Part shown: piece after piece, positions 53,985-57,492 of the stretch
Position numbering within the stretch: position 1 is the first letter of the stretch
Layout: each line of letters opens with the position of its first letter
The notes under the pieces: model-generated
What the model was told of the DNA's origin: nothing
Database searches by the model: none
Seen by the model: only the letters and a program-made list of their open reading frames with translations
NCBI RefSeq assembly: GCF_016429015.1
Contig: NZ_JAELTU010000028.1
Coordinates: forward strand, 1 to 57,492
Length of the DNA: 57,492 bases
Reading direction: 5' to 3'
Source of the DNA: Rhizobium sp. ASV20
GTDB lineage: Bacteria; Pseudomonadota; Alphaproteobacteria; Rhizobiales; Rhizobiaceae
Translations under genes and position numbers: made by a program

Positions 53985-54099
53985 AATAAATCATCGGAAC
54001 ACCATCATCCGATGACTGAAGTGTATCGTCCCTTCTTCTTCAGTCCTGCTCGGCCGGCGAAGCGGATCTCTCTATCCCGCGAGCCGGCCCTTTTCTTTC
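53985..54099 (+). ncRNA. Candidate small RNA with orphan intrinsic terminator
   Basis: Three structures occur in order on the plus strand. Hairpin 1 is TCATCGGA/TCCGATGA (53991-53998 with 54008-54015). Hairpin 2 is GACTGAAG/CTTCAGTC (54014-54021 with 54038-54045) with a pyrimidine-rich loop. A terminator stem GGCCGGC/GCCGGCC (54052-54058 with 54083-54089), with an inner GCGG/CCGC helix, is followed by CTTTTCTTT. No plus-strand gene precedes it: the nearest one ended at its own terminator at 53238. The 5' end is not defined; a 15-codon frame (53942-53989) and a Phe-rich 33-codon frame (54012-54113) overlap it but lack ribosome sites. Confidence 0.5.
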
Positions 54100-54179
54100 C
54101 AGCCGTCCAGTAATCCAAGGGGCAACCCCAGCAAATACGTGATGCAGTTATCCGTCCGGAGCTGAGTAACGGCAGACAG

Positions 54180-54596
54180 TTATCGCAACAGCTTCAGCGA
54201 ACCCGTCAGCGATTTCACCCATTTCGATGGACCCGCTATTCCCAAGCCGTCGATCGCTTCCATGTTGAGATCGCAGTCGGGAAATGCTGCCTCATATTCC
54301 CTGTAGTCGTGCAACGAACGTGCAAAGGCCGGAAAGGCAACGACCGCCCGCTCGCCCTGTTGCGGCAATGCCTTCAGCAGTAGCGACCGGATAGTATCGG
54401 CATCGGCCTGCAACATCGGAACCGGCATGTTCGAACTGATGTCGATGGCACGCCCTTCCCTGTCGGTCAGCTGTTGCGCCGCAAGTGCTGGAAATCGTGA
54501 CCCGAGCCCTATTGCGATAGCGCCGGCGGTGTTGGCGATCAGCCCCAGCGGCAGATCCGGATTGATGACGATGGCGAGACGAAAGTCGGGAAACAT
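54180..54596 (-). CDS. DUF2000 family protein
   Basis: A 138-residue soluble protein. The start FRLAIVINPDLPLGLIANTAGAIAIGLG and the later VVAFPAFARSLHDYREYE segment match DUF2000, a family related to peptidyl-tRNA hydrolase Pth2-like folds. Its function is unknown. It is divergent from an Lrp/AsnC gene, a common pairing for this family, so the regulator probably controls it. The ATG is at 54596. The downstream gap to hsp20 carries the candidate small RNA. Confidence 0.8.
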   Translation of the reverse strand: MFPDFRLAIVINPDLPLGLIANTAGAIAIGLGSRFPALAAQQLTDREGRAIDISSNMPVPMLQADADTIRSLLLKALPQQGERAVVAFPAFARSLHDYREYEAAFPDCDLNMEAIDGLGIAGPSKWVKSLTGSLKLLR

Positions 54597-54688
54597 GGGA
54601 GGCCTGTTGCTGACGTTGATTTGCCGATCAGGCTACCTCCAATATCGGGGGCGATCTTACCTTTCATTGCCAGAGATCGAATAAATAT

Positions 54689-54701
54689 GGTAGATCCTAC
54701 C
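54689..54701. promoter_or_regulatory. Candidate Lrp-type operator
   Basis: GGTAG-ATC-CTACC, a 5-bp dyad with a three-base centre, 27 bp before the Lrp-family start, in the DUF2000/Lrp divergent gap. A plausible autoregulatory site. Confidence 0.4.
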
Positions 54702-54727
54702 TACTTTAACGGAAATATCAGCCAGAT

Positions 54728-55207
54728 ATGCCCTCAACACTTGAACAGATCGACTTGAAGATTCTCGGAGCGCTCCAGAAGGACGGGCGTCTGACTAACC
54801 AGGCGCTTTCGTCCGAAGTCGGGCTCTCGACCTCTCCATGCTGGCGGCGCGTGCGTCAGCTGGAAGACACCGGCGTGATCCAGGGCTATGCAGCAACCCT
54901 CGACAGGCGCCAGATCGGCCTTGGCGTCCTCGCCTTCATCCGGGTGAAGATCGACAGCCATAGCGAAGCGGAAGCCGAGGAATTCTCCCGCGACGTCTTG
55001 AAGCTGAGCGAAGTCGTGGCGTGCTACAGCATAGCCGGAGACGCGGATTTCCTGCTGCAGGTGGTTGCGACCGACCTCGACAGCTACGCGGATTTCGCCA
55101 TGGCGGTCGTTCGCCGCCTGCCGCGTATCAAGGAGATGCAGACGACATTCGTGCTTAAGGAGATCAAGCCGTTCAAGGGCTTTCCTCTGGATGTCGGCCA
55201 GCGATAG
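54728..55207 (+). CDS. Lrp/AsnC-family transcriptional regulator
   Basis: A 159-residue regulator. The N-terminal helix-turn-helix (residues 5-55: LDLKILGALQKDGRLTNQALSSEVGLSTSPCWRRVRQLE) contains the family's SPCWRR motif. The C-terminal RAM domain (about 68-145) binds amino acids and forms octamers. It is divergent from DUF2000, with a dyad in between. It is not the global Lrp with certainty; rhizobia have many such local regulators. The channel gene begins 101 bp downstream on the same strand. Confidence 0.92.
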   Translation: MPSTLEQIDLKILGALQKDGRLTNQALSSEVGLSTSPCWRRVRQLEDTGVIQGYAATLDRRQIGLGVLAFIRVKIDSHSEAEAEEFSRDVLKLSEVVACYSIAGDADFLLQVVATDLDSYADFAMAVVRRLPRIKEMQTTFVLKEIKPFKGFPLDVGQR

Positions 55208-55308
55208 CGGTTGATTACGTGGATTGCCAGGCATGAACTGCGCCCCTTTACGCCGGGATCGGAGGCATCCTATGCTGGCGATATGGCGAGCCTGCCCTGG
55301 GGTATCGA

Positions 55309-56376
55309 ATGCCGGCACTTTCTTTCTCAAAGATCTCCGCATCGCTGAATGCATTGCTCGCCACAATCGGCCTGGCGACCGTAGCCGCGCTGACCACGCC
55401 CGACATCACCGGCCAGAGCAGAAACACCCTGGAAATCGTGCTCGCCTGCGTCTGGGCTGCCTATGTCCTGCAGTTGGTCGAAACGGTGATCATGCAGAGG
55501 AAGAGAGACATTCGTGGCAGGAGGCTGGAAATCGCCGTCGACGTCCTCTCTGTTCTGGTTCCGCTGGCCGCATTCTTCTTTGCCCGCGGACGCGACCAGA
55601 GCCTATATTGCGCCATCTGGCTTTTGAAGCCACTACGCGGCTCGACCTTCTTTCGCCTCTTGGGCAGGGTTCTGACCAAAGAGGCACGCAACCTGATCGG
55701 CGTCACCTCGATTTTCGTCATCGTTCTGTTTGGCGCAGCACTCGCGGCCTATGTCATCGAGCGCGACGTTCAGCCGGACAAGTTCGGCAGCATTCCACTG
55801 GCCATGTGGTGGGCGGTGGTCACGCTATCGACGACAGGCTATGGCGACGAGATCCCACAGAGCTTTGCCGGTCGCGTGCTTGCCGGGCTGGTGATGATGA
55901 GCGGAATCGGCATCTTCGCACTCTGGGCCGGTATCCTCGCAACCGGCTTCTACGAAGAGGTCCGCCGCCAGGATTTCGTGCGTAACTGGCAATTGGTGGC
56001 AGCCGTGCCATTGTTCCAGAAACTCGGCTCGGGAGCGCTTATCGAGATCGTGCGAGCGCTGAGACCTCGCGTCGTACCCGCCGGCGGGATCATCTGCCGC
56101 AAGGGCGAGGCTGGCGACCAGATGTTCTTCATCGTCGAGGGCCGCGTCAGCGTCGCCACCCCGAACCCGGTGGAGCTGGGTTCCGGAAGTTTCTTCGGCG
56201 AGATGGCGCTGATCACCGGCGAGCCCCGCTCGGCAACCGTCAGCGCCACGACTGAAGTTTCGCTGTTGTCGCTCTATTCCTCCGATTTCCAGATGCTATC
56301 GAGCAGCAGCCCCGAGATCGCGGAGACCATCCGCAAGACCGCCCTCGAACGGCGCGGTACAACACCGAAATCCTGA
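55309..56376 (+). CDS. Cyclic-nucleotide-gated K+ channel, MloK1 type
   Basis: A 355-residue inner-membrane channel, the same length as Mesorhizobium MloK1. Six helices (S1-S6) occupy residues 10-215. The filter is TTGYGD (175-180). S4 lacks the regular charged ladder of voltage sensors. A short linker leads to the cyclic-nucleotide domain (about 235-350) with the phosphate cassette FFGEMALITGEPRSATVS. Arg307 and Arg348, the residues that contact the nucleotide in MloK1, are both kept. It should be a tetrameric K+ channel opened by cAMP. The ATG at 55309 has GGGG upstream. An unrelated frame with a better ribosome site (ATG 55272) overlaps the start. Confidence 0.95.
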   Translation: MPALSFSKISASLNALLATIGLATVAALTTPDITGQSRNTLEIVLACVWAAYVLQLVETVIMQRKRDIRGRRLEIAVDVLSVLVPLAAFFFARGRDQSLYCAIWLLKPLRGSTFFRLLGRVLTKEARNLIGVTSIFVIVLFGAALAAYVIERDVQPDKFGSIPLAMWWAVVTLSTTGYGDEIPQSFAGRVLAGLVMMSGIGIFALWAGILATGFYEEVRRQDFVRNWQLVAAVPLFQKLGSGALIEIVRALRPRVVPAGGIICRKGEAGDQMFFIVEGRVSVATPNPVELGSGSFFGEMALITGEPRSATVSATTEVSLLSLYSSDFQMLSSSSPEIAETIRKTALERRGTTPKS

Positions 56377-56515
56377 TCAGGACGATTTCGCGCCCCTCCC
56401 GCGAGAGCCTCCGACAAGGCGTCATGCCAAGAAAAGCCACAAACCTGTTGCAATTCGTTCCACCTGCGCTATCCCCTTAATACAAGCTATTTTTCAAGCG
56501 AGGCGCGACATCGTG

Positions 56516-57490
56516 ATGGATTCGGTCCTCTATTCCACGGCAGACAATCCTGTGCCGGAGAACCGCACCGAAGGCTTTTTCGAAAGCTTCGATGGGCGCA
56601 AACTGCGCTATGCCGTTTTCCGGTGTGAACAGCCGATTGCCCGGGGAACGGTGGTGTTGCTGCAGGGCCGCAACGAATTCATGGAGAAGTATTTCGAGAC
56701 GATCCGCGACCTCACGGCCAAAGGCCTTTGGGTTGCAACCTTCGATCTGCGCGGCCAGGGCGGATCGGAGCGGTTGCTGAAGGATCCGCTGCGCGGCCAC
56801 GTCCGCCGGTTTTCGGACTACGAGCGTGATCTCACGGCTTTCCTGGACACAATCGTCCTGCCGGATACGCGCCTTCCCTTCTTTCTGCTTGCGCATTCGA
56901 CGGGTGGCCTGATCGCCTTGTCCGCCGCTCCCAGGCTCGGAAGCCGGATCGAGCGCATGGTCCTGTCTGCGCCCTTCATCGGCCTGATGGGCCACGGCGC
57001 CTCCCCCAATCTCATCCGCTTTCTTTCCAGCACGGCCAGCAATGTCGGACTTGGCCGTATGCAGTTCAGCAAGAAATTCAAGGAAAAGCCGTTCGCCGAA
57101 AATCCGCTGACGACGGACGAGCAACGCTATCGGCGCAATACAGGTATCGGCGCCACCTATCCGCAGCTCTGCCTGGGGCCGCCAACGGCGCGCTGGCTAT
57201 CACAGGCCTTCCAGACAATCGAGCTCGTCAACAGGCCCGAACACCTGTTCTCGATACCAATTCCAACGGTTCTGATCGCACCGACACGGGACGGGGTTGT
57301 GCCCTATGCCAATCAGGAGCGGCTGTCGCGCTATTTTCGGGCTGCACAACTCGTGCCCGTTCACGGGTCTAAGCATGAAATCCTGCAGGAGCGGGACATT
57401 TACCGAAACCAGGCACTCGCCGCGATCCATGCTTTCATTCCCGGCAGCGACGCGGTGACGAATGCTTATGAAGTGGAAGCAGGGGCTTGA
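56516..57490 (+). CDS. Alpha/beta hydrolase, lysophospholipase (PldB)-like
   Basis: A 324-residue serine hydrolase. An N-terminal GTVVLLQGRNEFMEKYFE segment forms the oxyanion-hole side. The nucleophile elbow is LLAHSTGG (Ser in the HSTGG motif). A later IPTVLIAPTRDGVVPY segment has the acid residue, and VHGSKHEIL has the catalytic histidine. The pattern matches lysophospholipase L2/PldB and monoglyceride-lipase-like proteins. No signal peptide is seen. ATG at 56516 is preferred; a GTG at 56513 precedes it directly. The stop is two bases before the window end. Confidence 0.9.
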   Translation: MDSVLYSTADNPVPENRTEGFFESFDGRKLRYAVFRCEQPIARGTVVLLQGRNEFMEKYFETIRDLTAKGLWVATFDLRGQGGSERLLKDPLRGHVRRFSDYERDLTAFLDTIVLPDTRLPFFLLAHSTGGLIALSAAPRLGSRIERMVLSAPFIGLMGHGASPNLIRFLSSTASNVGLGRMQFSKKFKEKPFAENPLTTDEQRYRRNTGIGATYPQLCLGPPTARWLSQAFQTIELVNRPEHLFSIPIPTVLIAPTRDGVVPYANQERLSRYFRAAQLVPVHGSKHEILQERDIYRNQALAAIHAFIPGSDAVTNAYEVEAGA

Positions 57491-57492
57491 GC

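Noticed and set aside
54012..54113. 33-codon Phe-rich frame resembling a leader peptide
   Set aside because: It starts without a ribosome site and spans the terminator stem. No plus-strand biosynthetic gene follows for it to attenuate, so the small RNA explanation is preferred.

Overview
The window reads as a chromosomal core segment of an alphaproteobacterium of the Rhizobiaceae, most likely Rhizobium or a close relative. The basis is the gene content: a full-length counterpart of the Mesorhizobium cyclic-nucleotide-gated K+ channel MloK1, GapR, a Brucella-type Omp10 lipoprotein, homospermidine synthase, a pyk-DUF1036 pair, and an interspersed repeat that I recognise from Rhizobium genomes. 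GC is high and coding density is typical. I see no rRNA, tRNA, insertion sequence, integrase, prophage or CRISPR array.

Layout. 1-3.2 kb: the end of a threonine/serine dehydratase, a LysE exporter, a lipoprotein, and a DUF2975/XRE pair. Two copies of a hairpin-bearing repeat lie here. 3.2-12 kb: pyk and DUF1036, an N-formylglutamate amidohydrolase-like gene with DUF1244, gapR, then nitronate monooxygenase, a beta-hydroxyacid dehydrogenase, a branched-chain aminotransferase and an amine oxidase on the minus strand. 12-15.8 kb: a copper-handling run of a DUF2946-like protein, a PepSY membrane protein, PCuAC, SCO and CopC. 15.8-18.2 kb: surface-polysaccharide genes (NodB-type deacetylase, GT25, GT29-like) with AT-rich flanks. 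18.5-22.2 kb: a DUF882 murein peptidase and a sigma-54 response regulator. 22.4-28.1 kb: PepF, pabB-pabC-yciI, and homospermidine synthase.

28.3-36.3 kb: Omp10, a UshA-LysM fusion, ferrochelatase, a trypsin/PDZ protein that has lost its catalytic triad, an SPFH/NfeD pair and KdsD. 36.5-42.7 kb: an outer-membrane barrel, GalU, a MltB-type transglycosylase, a degenerate SGNH protein, and a stand-alone class II aminoacyl-tRNA synthetase core. 42.8-49.2 kb: gltD and gltB. 49.7-57.5 kb: threonine aldolase, a small membrane ORF, a LysR/SBF-transporter divergent pair, Hsp20, a DUF2000/Lrp divergent pair, the MloK1-type channel and a lysophospholipase-like hydrolase.

Four items stand out. (1) The orphan glycyl-tRNA-synthetase-like core at 41994-42743 has its own promoter and a long structured leader. 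(2) An orphan plus-strand terminator preceded by two hairpins at 53991-54099 suggests an undescribed small RNA. (3) hsp20 is preceded by a near-consensus sigma-32 promoter and a ROSE-like RNA thermometer. (4) The 32.5-kb 'protease' is a pseudoenzyme. Most other genes look like ordinary housekeeping genes.
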